From Euborellia annulipes (Eukaryota; Arthropoda; Insecta; Dermaptera; Anisolabididae): a DNA stretch of 64,000 bases. The notes beneath the pieces are model-generated. The model had not been told where the DNA came from. It did not search any database and saw only the letters and a program-made list of their open reading frames with translations. The DNA is taken from NCBI GenBank assembly GCA_023213315.1, contig JAKCPI010022051.1, positions 1 through 64,000 of the forward strand, given 5' to 3'. Below, piece after piece: positions 32,585-43,425 of this stretch (positions are counted from its first letter, which is position 1; every line of letters begins with the position of its first letter). Made by a program: the position numbers and the translations under genes.

Positions 32585-33158
32585 AAAGCTTTTGAACAAA
32601 ATTGGCCAAAAAGTACTAGTACTTTGAGATGTAAGTAGTGGCTGTGTATGTTGATGAAAGGAGATATGGAAGCAGAGGCAGCTAAAAAATAAAATTCTCT
32701 GAATGCTTAACCAAAGTACCAGTACTTTTCTGATTCACTGACGCTCTTTAAAATGTTTATTCTCATTTTTCTCTCAAAATTGTTTGAAGACCACTTTACT
32801 CTTTTACTTCATAGGAAAAGTTGCAATGGTAACAAAATGTAAATATTTTCCCATGTTTATATTTATAAATTTTTCTAATATATCGGCCGGCCCTCTCGGG
32901 CTTGGCGTAGTGGGTAGCGCGCCTGCCTTGTATACCAAGGATCGAGGGTTCGGACCCCAGGCATTTAGATACCAAATGGCTTAAATACTGTTATCGTAAA
33001 GTCATAAGCCTAAGTTGCCGAAAAGACATATGTGTATGTAAATGGGAAAAAAGTGTTTTTTTTTTTATAAAAAAAAAAATATATAGCCTATATATCGGCG
33101 GAACTAAATATTGTATATATGCAGACACAAAAAAATCTGGTCCGACCATCACACCAGA
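32585..33158 (+). mobile_element. H repeat, copy 5, 5'-truncated, split by a SINE S
   Basis: From GCTTTTGAACAAAATTGGCC through ACTTCATAGGAAAAGTTGC to AATCTGGTCCGACCATCACA and CCAGATT. About 90 bp of foreign sequence sits between two similar AGTAC-CAGTACTTT stretches (32620-32715). SINE S lies at 32888-33089. Confidence 0.82.
32888..33089 (+). mobile_element. SINE S with perfect 10-bp TSD
   Basis: The head (GGCTTGGCGTAGTGGGTAGC, then GGGTTCGGACCCCAGGC), inverted motif, tail (GCCTAAGTTGCCGAAAAGAC) and A-run are all present. ATATATCGGC is repeated at 32878-32887 and 33090-33099. Confidence 0.92.
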
Positions 33159-33433
33159 TTTTTAATAAATAATTAATACAAAATGTGGTCTATAATTAAA
33201 AATTCCCATGATAATAAAAATATTTTTAAAATTAACAGAATGAAAGAGAAGATTGAACACTGTTGTCATATTTCTCAAGTTTTCATTGAAATATTTTCAT
33301 TTATATTTTATGGCTATTTAAAAAAAAATTATTAAAAAAGAGAGCCACTTTTTATTTAAAAATAATAAATTTTAATTGTTCATGCGATATAGTTGTCGAA
33401 AAAAACAAAAAATAAAAATTAAATAAAGAGTAT

Positions 33434-33911
33434 TGTTAAGTGTGGCAACGCCGCATGAGTGACAGCATCCAGTTCGCAAGCAAGTGTCTTGGCGTCCCGT
33501 CTCGCCTTGCCCAAAGAGTATAAAATATACTCTTATTCTCTTTGCTGGCCTTTCAGTTGTGCTCCGTTCTCTCAGCTACAAACAGCTAATTAATTCGCGT
33601 TTAATATTCAGTATTTATTTTATTCAGTGTTGTGTGTGTTAGTGCTTATTAGTGCTTTTGTGATCTCTTCAATCGTCACGTCTATAATGCAATCTCGCCG
33701 GTTGTCTCCACCTTCTCATTTGGAGGTATTTGTTAATTCTTTTACTCGAATCTCATCTTTGTATATCACTCCAATGCAATAAATAATCTATATATAAGTC
33801 ACCTATTCGTTGAATGGCGTTAGTGTTGCGTGACAAAAGTCACCCGTGTGCGCGTGTCCTAACAAGGCGCAATATTGTTGCTCCCTTAATAAAAGGGTGG
33901 TGGCTTAAACA
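33434..33911 (+). promoter_or_regulatory. Solo-LTR-like or Pol II promoter block
   Basis: A GC-richer block opens TGTTAAGTGTGGCAACGCCG and can be closed at CTTAAACA (33904-33911), giving TG...CA with short inverted ends. Inside are TATAAAATA (33519-33527), a TCAGTT initiator (33553-33558, 30-odd bases downstream), and AATAAA (33888-33893), the U3-R-U5 order of an LTR. No TSD, primer-binding site or gag/pol is visible, so a solo LTR with unclear right edge or a host promoter remain possible. The first ATG (33686) opens only ~13 codons before a donor-like GAG|GTATTT. Confidence 0.45.
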
Positions 33912-34845
33912 CTCGTCTGTCCTACTCCTTTAGCCTATAATTTCACTCTAACTAAATATGATTGTAGAGCTATAAATAAATAAATAAAACTTGAAAAGAG
34001 CGAGGATGACAGTCTTTAATCGGAGATCTCTTTCCCTCTTTCATTGAGTGAGTGTTTTACACAAGATAACAGAAATTAATTTTACTCTTTTGACAAATCC
34101 TATGAAAAGGGCTTGACAAAGAATAAATATAATACCACTATAGTTTATTTCAAATATATTTTATTTATTTTTTTTTTTATTAAATAAAATAGGAATTTGT
34201 CATTGAACTCTGATAGGATTTTCCAAATCACTAGCTGATAAAAAAAAGCGGTGGGTCATTCATTAATCCTTCTAGATGTAAATGTGTTGGCCGGAATTAC
34301 ATTGATAAAGAAAATACATGTATGCCATAAATACCTGCCATTACTATTATACGGTTATTGTTATTATACTATTAAATAAATAAATCAAATATTTTTGTTA
34401 TCAAAAAAAAAAAAAATAAGGCCTATTTGTTCTAAAAAAAAAAAAAAAAATAAAGATACCCTTTTGATTTGTTTGGTTGTATTTTAAATATCTTATCACA
34501 CCAGATTTTTGTTAATATAAATATTTCGGTATTATTTTAGTGATCATGTTTGTCTGACGTTTCAAGGTGAAACTTTTAAGCCCCACTAGAAAATCTTTTT
34601 TTTTTTTTCATCTGAAAATAAACACTTCTAATTATCAAAAAAAAAAGAATTTGGTTTCCATATGGCTTAAATAAAAATAGAAAATAATTTTATTGTTTTT
34701 TTTTTTTATTATTATTTTTTGCTCGATTTTATTGTTTCTTAGAATAATGCTTGACATCATAATCAGGTTTTATTTTTAGACGATGCATGGACAAAGATTC
34801 GGGATCTTTAAGTGACTCTCCTTTAGTTGTCGAAAAAGACCTTAA

Positions 34846-34876
<31 letters not shown>

Positions 34877-34984
34877 AGTGACTCTTTGTCACTTGCACTC
34901 ATGATCTTCCCTCTCTTTCTATTTGGGTGACTAAATCACAATGCATTAATCCAATACATTTTATTTCTTATGAAATGCAAGTGA
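33912..34984. other. AT-rich sequence, nothing recognised
   Basis: Long A- and T-runs (34404-34450, 34853-34870). A short ATCACACCAGATTTTT scrap of the H terminus lies at about 34496-34511. No gene is seen. Confidence 0.5.
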
Positions 34985-35211
34985 CCAAGTTTGAAACTAA
35001 GGTGCTATGGAAAACTAAATATATCTCGACACAAAAAATTTGTGACCAGCACGGTGCACAACTTTCTCTTACCGATGCGCCAGTCACACGAGATTTTTTG
35101 GATTCAGGGGACCTCAAAACGTGTATATCCATCAAAATTTCGACATCGAATTTTTGACATGAATTCAATACTTTCTCTATATATTTGACATATACATAGA
35201 TAAGAGAAAGT
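34985..35211. repeat. H repeat, copy 6: two terminal pieces in opposite orientation
   Basis: A plus-strand 3' end (34985-35092, including ACACAAAAAATTTGTGACCA and TCACACGAGATTTTTT) abuts a minus-strand 5' end (35098-35211, GGATTCAGGGGACCTCAAAA to AGATAAGAGAAAGT). The middle of both is missing. Confidence 0.8.
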
Positions 35212-35296
35212 AAAAAGTATTATTCAAATAAATAAATACATTATTTAATTAATTAAAAAAATAACTATCAGAAACTTTTTAGATATTACTAAAGTA

Positions 35297-35692
35297 CATA
35301 GGCGCCGGAACTGGGGGGGGGGGGGGCAAGGGTACATTGCCCCCCCTGGCTTCCTACAGGGGGGGGGCAGAGGGGGGCAAAATTTCTTTTTTATTTCATT
35401 TATTTTTAAAAATGATATATTTTTACTTTTGAAAAATAAAATCTTCTAAATTAAAAAAATTAAAAGAGTAAAAAATTCATTTTTTTTTTCAAATTTTTTC
35501 CAAAAATTTTTGATAACTTCACTAGCAAATTTTTTAAAAATTAATTATTAAAATGATTTTATTTAAAATTTTTAAAGTTTTATAGTAAATTTGTTTTTGT
35601 TTTATACTATTTAAACACATTAAATTATTTTAATTTTCTAAAAAAAAATTTTTGCCCCCCCCCCCTGATTCAAATTCGTTCCGGCGCCCCTG
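35297..35692. mobile_element. hAT-like MITE, TSD CTAAAGTA
   Basis: The ends are CATAGGCGCCGGAACTGGGG and CGTTCCGGCGCCCCTG, with CTAAAGTA at 35289-35296 and 35693-35700. G-rich and C-rich blocks lie just inside. No coding sequence. An older relative is at 11930-12385. Confidence 0.93.
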
Positions 35693-35700
35693 CTAAAGTA

Positions 35701-37214
35701 TGGTGTGCGTCTTTTTGTATAAACTTGAACGGATTTTGATGGGCGGAGCACGTTTAATTCGGGACCGGCAATTTCTGTATTGGGTTAATCAACCACAAGA
35801 TTAACCGGGAACCATTGAACCGAAAACCGCCCACAAGCAGTGACGAACATTGATTAGATTAGCGATAAGGTCCCAAGTTTTGACAAATAGATAAATCAAA
35901 GGGTGAAATAGGTAGACTTGAGCACATATTTTTTCACTTCCGTTTCTTCTTCAACAAAAGAGACTACTTTAGCGCTGTATATTTACTATATCTTTGCTGA
36001 CGTCCGGGGACAATCACATACCACTTTCTTCATATAGAGAAAATTTATTAAATTTTATTTTACTAGTCGCAACGCCCGCCTTCGTCCTGAGTTATCTGAG
36101 GTACAAGGAAATTTTGTGAAGTTTGAAGTTAGCAACTTGATAAAGGCATCATTTTAAAAATTAACATAATTATTTAAAGCAGTTTGATTTTTTAACAAAT
36201 TTGAATTTCCAAAAAATAAAAAAGGCATGTGTTTCTAATTTCACCCACTTATAACGATTTGGACTCTTATTTAATTACATGATTAGGTTAACTAGATGTG
36301 AAATGACTCCAAAGTCATAGTCAACTAACTTATCCGAAGGATAACTAGTTAATTAGAAGTAAAGCAACCGGCTGTTAGTATTTTCTTGTATTTCTAAATA
36401 AAAATTAAATTACTATTAAGTTATATAATAAATTAAAAATTTAATGGAATTGTTTCTACTAGACCTTGAGTTCGATATTACTTACCAGAAAGGGGTACTT
36501 GCCCCCCCCCCTTCTCCCTCTCCACTTCTCCACAGTCGTCTATGATTTTTTGACTCTATTCACGGGTCAATTTCAGGCCCGGGCTATTGTAAAAGACTTA
36601 TGAAAACAGAAGAATTCCACATTTGTTTTATTTAATTACTTTTTCAATAGGTTTAAAAAAAATTCCAAAAATTCATTTTCGATAGAATATTCTAACTAAT
36701 AAAAAAATAAAACTTTCTCTCTCTCGCTCTCAAATAAAAAATTCCATATAATTATTTTAAAACAAAATAGTTTTCGCTTTTTCTTTCCAAACTATGTTGA
36801 TTATATTGTATAATTAACATGGCTATAAAAAATTTATTATTAACTTTACACTCGTTTTATTAGTTTCACATGTTTGTTAAAGGTATACACTCTGTTTTAC
36901 ATTCATTTCTATTGCTTCATAGTGACAATAAAAAAATGTTATTTTTGATCCTCTGAAAATTTTATTTCAATAAAGTTTTCATTTTTAACAATTTTAACCT
37001 GTTATAATTATAATTACAAAATCCAACACTGGTACTTTTTAGTTTATTGGGGCCGTTCGTTGTAGTATCGTCACATTGAAGGCGCCAGCTTCTCAGTGGG
37101 GCTAAGTTACCAATAGGAAGGTGATAGGGGGCAGACAATATACAATGTATATTATGCATATTGGCTAAACAAAAAAAAAATTGGGGGACATCCAGGGAGG
37201 CAGATGACATTGTC
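35701..37214. other. Sequence without recognised genes
   Basis: It has a small inverted motif GGTTAATC/GATTAACC near 35785-35812, a C-run at 36501-36511 and a CT tract at 36717-36732. No gene, TIR or repeat relation was found. Confidence 0.45.
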
Positions 37215-37275
37215 GGGAGGGGGGAGGGGCGCTTGCCCCTAGCCTCCCCCCTCCCTCATACCCCGAGGCGCGAAT
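37215..37275. repeat. G/C-run scrap of a hAT-like element
   Basis: GGGGCGCTTGCCCCTAGCC resembles the interior of the element at 15845-16088. No ends or TSD can be found. Confidence 0.35.
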
Positions 37276-37331
37276 ATTAGCCACAGCTGACAATTTTCTA
37301 AATGATTGTTAAAGTTTTATAAATAAAATAT

Positions 37332-37568
37332 TAATAAGAGGGTAAAAATGAGAAATGCAGCTAAGGTTATTTCTTTATTTAGTCAATTCACACAGCTGAC
37401 GTTTCGGTTCCGTGTTTGAACCATCTTCAGAGCTGGAGAAAACGTTCATAATGAAAGTTTTCTCCAGTTCTGAAGATGGTTCAAACACGGAACCGAAACG
37501 TCAGCTGTGTGAATTGACCAAATAAATAAATAACCTTAGCTGCATTTCTCATTTTTACCCTCTTATTA
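37332..37568. repeat. 237-bp near-perfect palindrome with CTGAAGA/CGAAACGT core
   Basis: Arms run from TAATAAGAGGGTAAAAATGA to its complement with few mismatches; the loop is about GTTCATAATGAAA. The right arm reads GTTCTGAAGATGGTTC, AAACACG, GAACCGAAACGTCAGC, then AATAAATAAATAAC. GGTTC/GAACC forms a 5-bp stem between CTGAAGA and GAAA. Confidence 0.92.
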
Positions 37569-37621
37569 AAATAACATCTCAACTATAAATTGTTTATGCA
37601 TAAATAAAATAATAAATAGGA

Positions 37622-37790
37622 ATAAATACCAAATGGCTTAAATAGAAATGCCTAGACCCCCAATAAATATATATTAATAATTAACGGTTATCGTCAAAGT
37701 CTTAAATGGCCTAAGTTGCCGAAAAGACTGTGTGAATGGGGGTGGTGTGAGTGTGAATAAGAAAAAAGTGTGTGTGGAATAAATTAAAAA
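37622..37790 (+). mobile_element. SINE S, 5'-truncated
   Basis: It starts inside the body (TACCAAATGGCTTAAATAG) and keeps GCCTAAGTTGCCGAAAAGAC and the GTGTGAGTG tract. The tRNA-like head is gone, as expected from incomplete reverse transcription. Confidence 0.88.
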
Positions 37791-38568
37791 CAATATTTTA
37801 TAGTTACGAGTAGCTAGGCTACTGTATCTCATCAATAGCCCCGAGATTTGATAAATTTTATAAAATGGGGAGGAGGGGGCGTCATACGATTAAATATTTT
37901 AAAGAAATGCATGGTAACATAAAGTTTTAGGAAACCACTGCTGTACACTATTCTTCTCCAAAATCCCTTAATTTAATTTTTTTTCTATTCCAGAAATTTA
38001 CTCAAATTATAAAAATCTCTGATTTAAAACCAAAACCCTAATTTTTTTAAATATTTTTATATTTTTATCATGTATTTTATATCATATGACTTGGCGAAAA
38101 AAAAAACTACTAGACAGGATAAAAAAAATCAAAAAAGCTTCCCAACATAACACGTATATTTTCCTATTAAACATATATTTAGAGGGCGTTTACGGGTATT
38201 CGCGTGTGTTAAACACATTTGGCTAGCTCTATTAAAGTGGTTATTACACAACCATTGTCCCAACTAATTTATTAGTGCCGGCGAATTATTATTTTTTTTT
38301 TTTTCAATCTACGGTTTATAATTAACAACGTAAACGGAGGCTTTTGAAACAGCCAATACAATAGCCTTTTAATAATCCATTTAATTATATATATATATTA
38401 TTTAATAAATATGAAAAAAAAAAAAATTGAATGGACGACGGATCCTCTTCTAAATCCCATCCATCCGGCTGGTTTAATTAAAATAAACCGTATATATCTC
38501 CCACTCTCCTGGGGGTAGAGTGTCCCTCTCTCTATAAACAGCCCTTGTCCAATCGTAAGCCGATTGAG

Positions 38569-38685
38569 ATGAAGAGGACGTTTAATAGAGTGAGGAAGGA
38601 AGGAGTGCTGCTGCTGCCTGGATCATTCCAGTTTGATCGAGCCCTGTTGTTGTTGTTGACGTTGACACTTTCTGCAGCACAAAGG
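38569..38685 (+). CDS. Possible first coding exon with signal peptide
   Basis: An ATG at 38569 opens 39 codons: a basic start (MKRTFNRVRK), then later DRALLLLLTLTLSAAQR. The Leu-rich core with AXA-like SAA looks like a secretion signal with cleavage around SAA-Q. A donor-like AAAGG|GTATAT follows at 38686. TATAAAC lies at 38532-38538. Codons are GC-richer than the background and the stretch is not part of any repeat listed here. The CTGCTGCTG and GTTGTTGTTG runs could make a Leu-rich frame by chance, and a stop comes 19 codons after the proposed donor. No family can be named. Confidence 0.3.
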
Positions 38686-39139
38686 GTATATGTGTGCATT
38701 AGTGGTGATATGCTTCAACTCACTCAACCAATCTTTAATTAAAATATTTTATAGAAAAATTCAACTTTTTTTTTTTAGTATTTATTCCAACATATGGATG
38801 TGTGTGGATATGCGCAAAAAAAAACTTTGGAATCAATATATCGTCACAATTAGATGGTTTTGCTAAATTTTAAAAAAAAGGCAAAAGGTTTATTTCAAAT
38901 ACCATCCTATCCTTGCATAATCCCTCGATAACGAGTCGGTATCTAATATAATAGGCTTATATTCTGATACCGTGACGTCATTGTGCAGGAGAGGACAAAT
39001 CGTACAACGTATGCACTTTTTGTTGGGCCCTGAATAAGGGGTATCTCGGGAGAAGTGGGAGAAGCCTAGATTAAGAAAGAGTCATATGTGGGTCACCTGA
39101 TATATTACACCTAGGCAAAATCCTTTAAAAATGATTAGC
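38686..39139. other. Sequence without recognised features
   Basis: AT-rich followed by a mixed-composition stretch; no open frame or repeat relation was recognised. Confidence 0.45.
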
Positions 39140-39660
39140 GATCCGGGTAGTTTGGGCCATCCGATCCGGCTGCTACAAAAGGATTAACGATCCGATCCGC
39201 TAATCAGATCTGATCATCAAATCCAGTTTTGCTATTTGATCCGGACTTGAATTTTAGGCCTTTGAATGAATCAAAACGATACACGTTTATTAAAAAGTAA
39301 AGAAATTTAAAGGATTGCTAATCCTTTGAAAAGGAACTCGAAGATCCGATCCTAGATCCAGAGAGCAATAATGTTTTCGATCCAGATCCAAGATCCTCTA
39401 CCATGGGCGTCCGCAGGATTTTTTGCAGGGGGGTGGGCAAGTCACTTCCAGATAAGTTAAAAAAAACGTACTTTGATATTAATGATGTTATACATCTCTT
39501 AGTATTTAAAGCTTTCTCACCGCGGCAAGATTGATGTATACTGAGAAAGGTTTTTTTTGTATTTTTTTTTGTTCTTATACATTTTTTTGTATCATTTTAA
39601 TTTTCCAGGGGGGGGGGGGCAAGTGCCTGGTTCTCGATCCTGTTCATTCCTGACCTGATA
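39140..39660. repeat. GATCCG-rich block interrupted by a hAT copy
   Basis: Words such as GATCCGATCC, GATCCGGAC and AGATCC occur about a dozen times in 39145-39400 and resume at TCGATCCTG after 39631. Clusters like this often mark the subterminal binding region of a DNA transposon. No ends were found. Confidence 0.5.
39402..39631. mobile_element. Right-truncated copy of the 17.6-kb hAT-like element
   Basis: It starts CATGGGCGTCCGCAGGATTT and follows the element at 17568-17830 through GGCAAGTCACTTCCAGATAA and CTCACCGCGGCAAG to CAAGTGCCTGGTT. The right terminal repeat and TSD are missing. Confidence 0.88.
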
Positions 39661-40665
39661 CCATCAATTTTTTTCAAAGTCTTCTCGGGATCTTAGGCCA
39701 TTTAGACCCTGTTTAGTTTTCTCTCTTTTATTGTTTTTTATAATTAGGTCTACACTCTTTATTTATTGCAAAATAATTAGAATCGTTTGCAACAATTATA
39801 TAAATTTTCACTTTTGTCATGTGTTCTTAAGCTCACCACTTATTTTTTTGTACCTCTCTCTTATAATTAGGTATTATTAATTACACATTTTCCATCAAAT
39901 TTAATTTTGTGTTGTTTTTGAGAGTCCCATCAGACCAGAGGACACTTTTTATTTAATCTCCATCTCACTTTCTCCCTCTCTTACTCTTTTGCTCGTTATT
40001 AAAATAGATAGGAGGTCTTGTTGGCCTCTAAATAAAACGCCTTGTAGAATATTTATCTATTCCACATTCGTGTTAGAATTCCCACCCCCTTCTCCCCTCT
40101 CTCTTCTAAAGATCCTTCTTCCATTTCCTTGTCTTGTCAAGTGACAAATGGCCAACGAGTTTATCGTTTTATTGGCAAAATGCAAATTGTGTTTGCAGCC
40201 ATTTTTCACTTAACCACTCACTCTCTATCTTTCTCTCTTTCTACTTTCTCACTTGCTAGTGAAATTTCTTATACACCTAGGGGATAGATATATCTTCAAT
40301 TTTATCTCAATAACGTTTTATTTGTTAATTATTGTATTTTCTTGCTCAATTAATTTATCTTTGAAATTGAAACTAGTGAGCAATTCGTCAGAAAGGAACT
40401 CAATTCGTTAGATTTTTTAAAATATGATCATATTGATAGATCGTCTTTCTACTTGATTTCGCAAAGCAGGGCTTATATACCTAATTATATGCTAAAGTAG
40501 GCTGGCTGGATGACGTAAATCTCTTGTAACCTCAATTTATTAGTAAAGTTTACTCATTAAGTTTCTACGAGCATTTAAAATATTACAATCTTATCTTTGT
40601 TTTTAAGTATTTACTTCATCTGAGACCATGTAGACTTTAAACCATGGTAGTACCGTCTGTACCCA
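39661..40665. other. Pyrimidine-rich sequence without recognised genes
   Basis: TCTCT-rich stretches (39960-40260) dominate. No coding or repeat evidence was found. Confidence 0.45.
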
Positions 40666-40860
40666 AAAAACCTGGTGTGACTTAACTACCTTCGGTAATC
40701 GAAAGTTGTGTACTGTGCTGTCACACCAGATTTTTTTGTATAGATATATTAACATGCCCTTAGCTCATTAGTTCCAAACGCGTTTCATAGATGGCGCTGA
40801 AATACGAATGCTTCTACATCATTAAAGTGTACTTCAAACAATTTTCAGCTAAAATTTTAC
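40666..40860 (-). repeat. H repeat, copy 7, 3' part
   Basis: The hairpin AACCTGGTGTGACTTAACTA / GCTGTCACACCAGATTTTTT is shortened on one side. Some H body follows (TTAAAGTGTACTTCAAACAA). About 70 bp between (40750-40825) is unrelated. Confidence 0.75.
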
Positions 40861-40898
40861 TGATTTACTTTGTAAACAGACATCTACTATTTTATTTA

Positions 40899-41100
40899 CG
40901 GAATATTTTTTCAAATTCTATAATTAATAGTATTTTTTATGAAATATGTCTTAAAAAAATTTATATTTAATGTTACTTGCACAATTGACAAAAAAAAAAT
41001 TATATACAGTATAATCCAATGAAAACAAAAAACTTTAATGTTAATTTTCTCAAAACTAGGTAGCTGGCGCTTGACACACTAATGCGTAACAGGGTCCATA
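40899..41100. mobile_element. TATGGACC MITE, left-truncated
   Basis: It matches the element at 62244-62498 from ACGGAATATT to the right terminus TGACACACTAATGCGTAACA, GGGTCCATA, with TA outside (41101). The left terminal repeat is absent. Confidence 0.83.
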
Positions 41101-41140
41101 TAGGGTAATAGAAAGTAAAAATATTGATAATGATAAGAAT

Positions 41141-41385
41141 TTTTTTTTTTTTTTTTTTTTTTAAGAAAGTCATTTCGGCTGCAGAGGCCATTTGACTTTT
41201 ATAAATTTATTTATTAATTATATTTATACAGTATCGATGGCTTCCGGCGGGCGTTCAATGGTCTTGTTTTTCGGGGGCCACCTATCCCGATTTTCAGCAC
41301 CACTTGGCGTTGCTTAACAACATTGATCTTGGTGGCAGTTGTTCTTTCTTCTTGCCAGGCCCGCCGACGTCATTCTCAATGGTTA
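41141..41385 (-). mobile_element. SINE F, full-length minus-strand copy
   Basis: The T-run, CATTTCGGCTGCAGAGGCC tail, a TATTTATTAATT body and ATCGATGGCTTCCGGCGG lead to the head (TTGGCGTTGCTTAACAAC, CTTGCCAGGCCCGCC). It directly adjoins the T-run of the SINE S copy at 41386. Confidence 0.83.
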
Positions 41386-41636
41386 ATTTTTTTTTTTTAA
41401 ATAAAAACATTCACACTTTTTTCTCATTCACACTCACACACACACACACATTCACACAGTCTTTTCGGCAACTTAGGCCATTTAAGACTTTAGACGATAA
41501 CCGTTGTAATATGTATTATCTATTGTGGGTTGAGGCATTTCCATTTAAGCCATCTGGTATCCAAATGGCTTAAATAAAATCATCGGACTGCCTGGGTCCC
41601 AACCCGCGACGTTTGGTATAGGAGGTAGGCACGCGT
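41386..41636 (-). mobile_element. SINE S, head slightly truncated
   Basis: T-run, CACTCACA tract, GTCTTTTCGGCAACTTAGG tail, ATTTAAGCCATCTGGTATCC motif and B box (complement GGGTTGGGACCC). The A box is missing at the right edge. Confidence 0.88.
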
Positions 41637-42442
41637 CTCAATTGTTAATTATCTTTCAATAAAATATTATTTTCTCTTATTTATATTCGAAATTAGAAAT
41701 TATTCCAGTAGATGAAATTTAATCGTTCAAGGATGTGAAAAAACGCCAAAAGCTGAACCACTTTTATTTATTAGTATTTTTTTTTTTTTAATCAATTTTC
41801 CTTTGCTTCCGTTACCAACTTGGTTTCTCATCTGAATGCTTGCTCGCTCTACCTGTTCGCATTTTTTTTATTCAATCGTTATTTTTTTCCCTTACTTCAT
41901 TCTCCATTTTTTACTTCAAAAAAAAAAAAAATAAAAAAATAAAGATTGCAAAATTGAAAAAAATAAATAAATAAAAAGAAAAAAAAAGACTTTGAGATAA
42001 TTGGATGGTTCCTGAATAAATTTATTTATATATTTATTTATGTAAAAAAGATGAAATTGAATTTAATGTACAGGAAATTAATATAAATAAATTGCCTGTA
42101 TGTTATTTTTCGGAAAGGTTTTTTTTTTTAAATCTAAACAAGATTTCAGATTATAAAATTAGCATAAAATTAAGAATTCTTTCGCTCTTGGGGTTTTGAC
42201 AGCCAGAGCTACTCTCTATTAAGAATATTGTACAGTATATATTTCTAGAAAAACAAACTCCATTCCAATATTAAAGAAATTTTAAATATAACTTCCATAA
42301 CCTTAATTTTAATTATAGTTTACTCCTAAATTTTGGATTGACAATATTTATAAATACTCAATTGAAAGATAATATTTTAATTGTAAATTATTCTCACTGG
42401 TTAACACAATTAGTAGAACATTTTTACTGATCCATCACAGAA
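41637..42442. other. AT-rich sequence, nothing recognised
   Basis: A- and T-runs (41770-41790, 41919-41990). No gene, TIR or repeat relation was seen. Confidence 0.5.
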
Positions 42443-42454
42443 CAATGAATATTT

Positions 42455-42933
42455 TAGTATTCGTTGGTTGTTTGCGCTGGATGTTGAAATTGATAAATAG
42501 GAGAAAAGACCAGCGCCACTATATATACCCTATTTAGTTGCAAATATTTAGGGTTTCAAAAACGCCATCCACCCATCATCAGAGCAAACATAGTTTTGGT
42601 GGTGGAGTCGTTATATTTGCCTGAATGTAATCTTTTGCTCAATTTATAAAATTAGACCTACTTAAAATATATTATTATTTGATTTTGACCCGAAAAAATT
42701 GTTGATTTTACTCAAGCCATTTTTTATTGAGTAGATGAAATTAATTAAGACACCTTGAACAAAGTTTGTTTTGGTTGGGACAATTTTTTAAGAAGGGAGA
42801 GGAAATATCCCTTCTCAAAGTATATTAAAATTTTCCATTTTAACATGGGTGGCGTTTTGCAACCCGAAGTATTTGCAAATAAATAGTGTAGGTCTATATA
42901 GTGGCGCTGGTCTTTTTTCCTATTTACGAGTAT
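42455..42933. mobile_element. Foldback with ~95-bp arms and 12-bp TSD
   Basis: Left arm: AAATAGGAGAAAAGACCAGC, GCCACTATATA, TTGCAAATATTTAGGGTTTC, CGCCATCCACCCAT. Right arm is the complement: ATGGGTGGCGTTTTGCAACC, ATTTGCAAATAAATAG, TATATAGTGGCGCTGGTCTT. CAATGAATATTT flanks it at 42443-42454 and 42934-42945. The interior has CATCATCAGAGCAAAC, akin to the foldback set. Confidence 0.85.
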
Positions 42934-43156
42934 CAATGAATATTTAATTTGACATTTTTATTTAAAATAAAATAAACGTTATGTTTTTTTATTTTTTAAT
43001 TACAATTCTCAACGTTTCGACTGCTTCTTATGGTGTAGTTTCAAGAATAGAGTTGCCTTTAGTGGATCTTGTTTGATTAACGTGATAGGATTGGAAGGAT
43101 GAAATTTAAGGAAAAATTATTTGTTATCGTTGACGTTTCACAACATCCCTTTGCAC

Positions 43157-43425
43157 CAAGGGCGGATACAAGGGAGGGGTAAAGGGGGTAATTACCCCTC
43201 CCCCTGAGATTTGAAAAAAATACTTTTTTTTCGAAAAAAAAAAAAATGTATTTTTAATGTAAAATTTTAATAAAAATACTTAAAAATTTGATTTGTATTT
43301 ATATTCTGACAAACAAGTAGAGAATGCGCCTTTAAATTACCGAAATTAAGAAAAAATTGTGTGCTGTGCGACCAGTCACACCAGATTACACCCCCCCCCG
43401 AGAAACACCTCTGGATCCGCCCTTG
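43157..43425. mobile_element. hAT-like MITE carrying H hairpin sequence, TSD CTTTGCAC
   Basis: The ends are CAAGGGCGGATACAAGGG and CTCTGGATCCGCCCTTG, with CTTTGCAC at 43149-43156 and 43426-43433. It is a sister of 26030-26289 and contains the same GTGTGCTGTGCGACCAGTCA / CACCAGATTA block from the H terminus. Confidence 0.95.

Noticed and set aside
37332..37568. A confirmed hammerhead ribozyme
   Set aside because: The core words are present, but an extra base precedes stem II and no paired cleavage-site strand was found, so it is kept only as a hypothesis.
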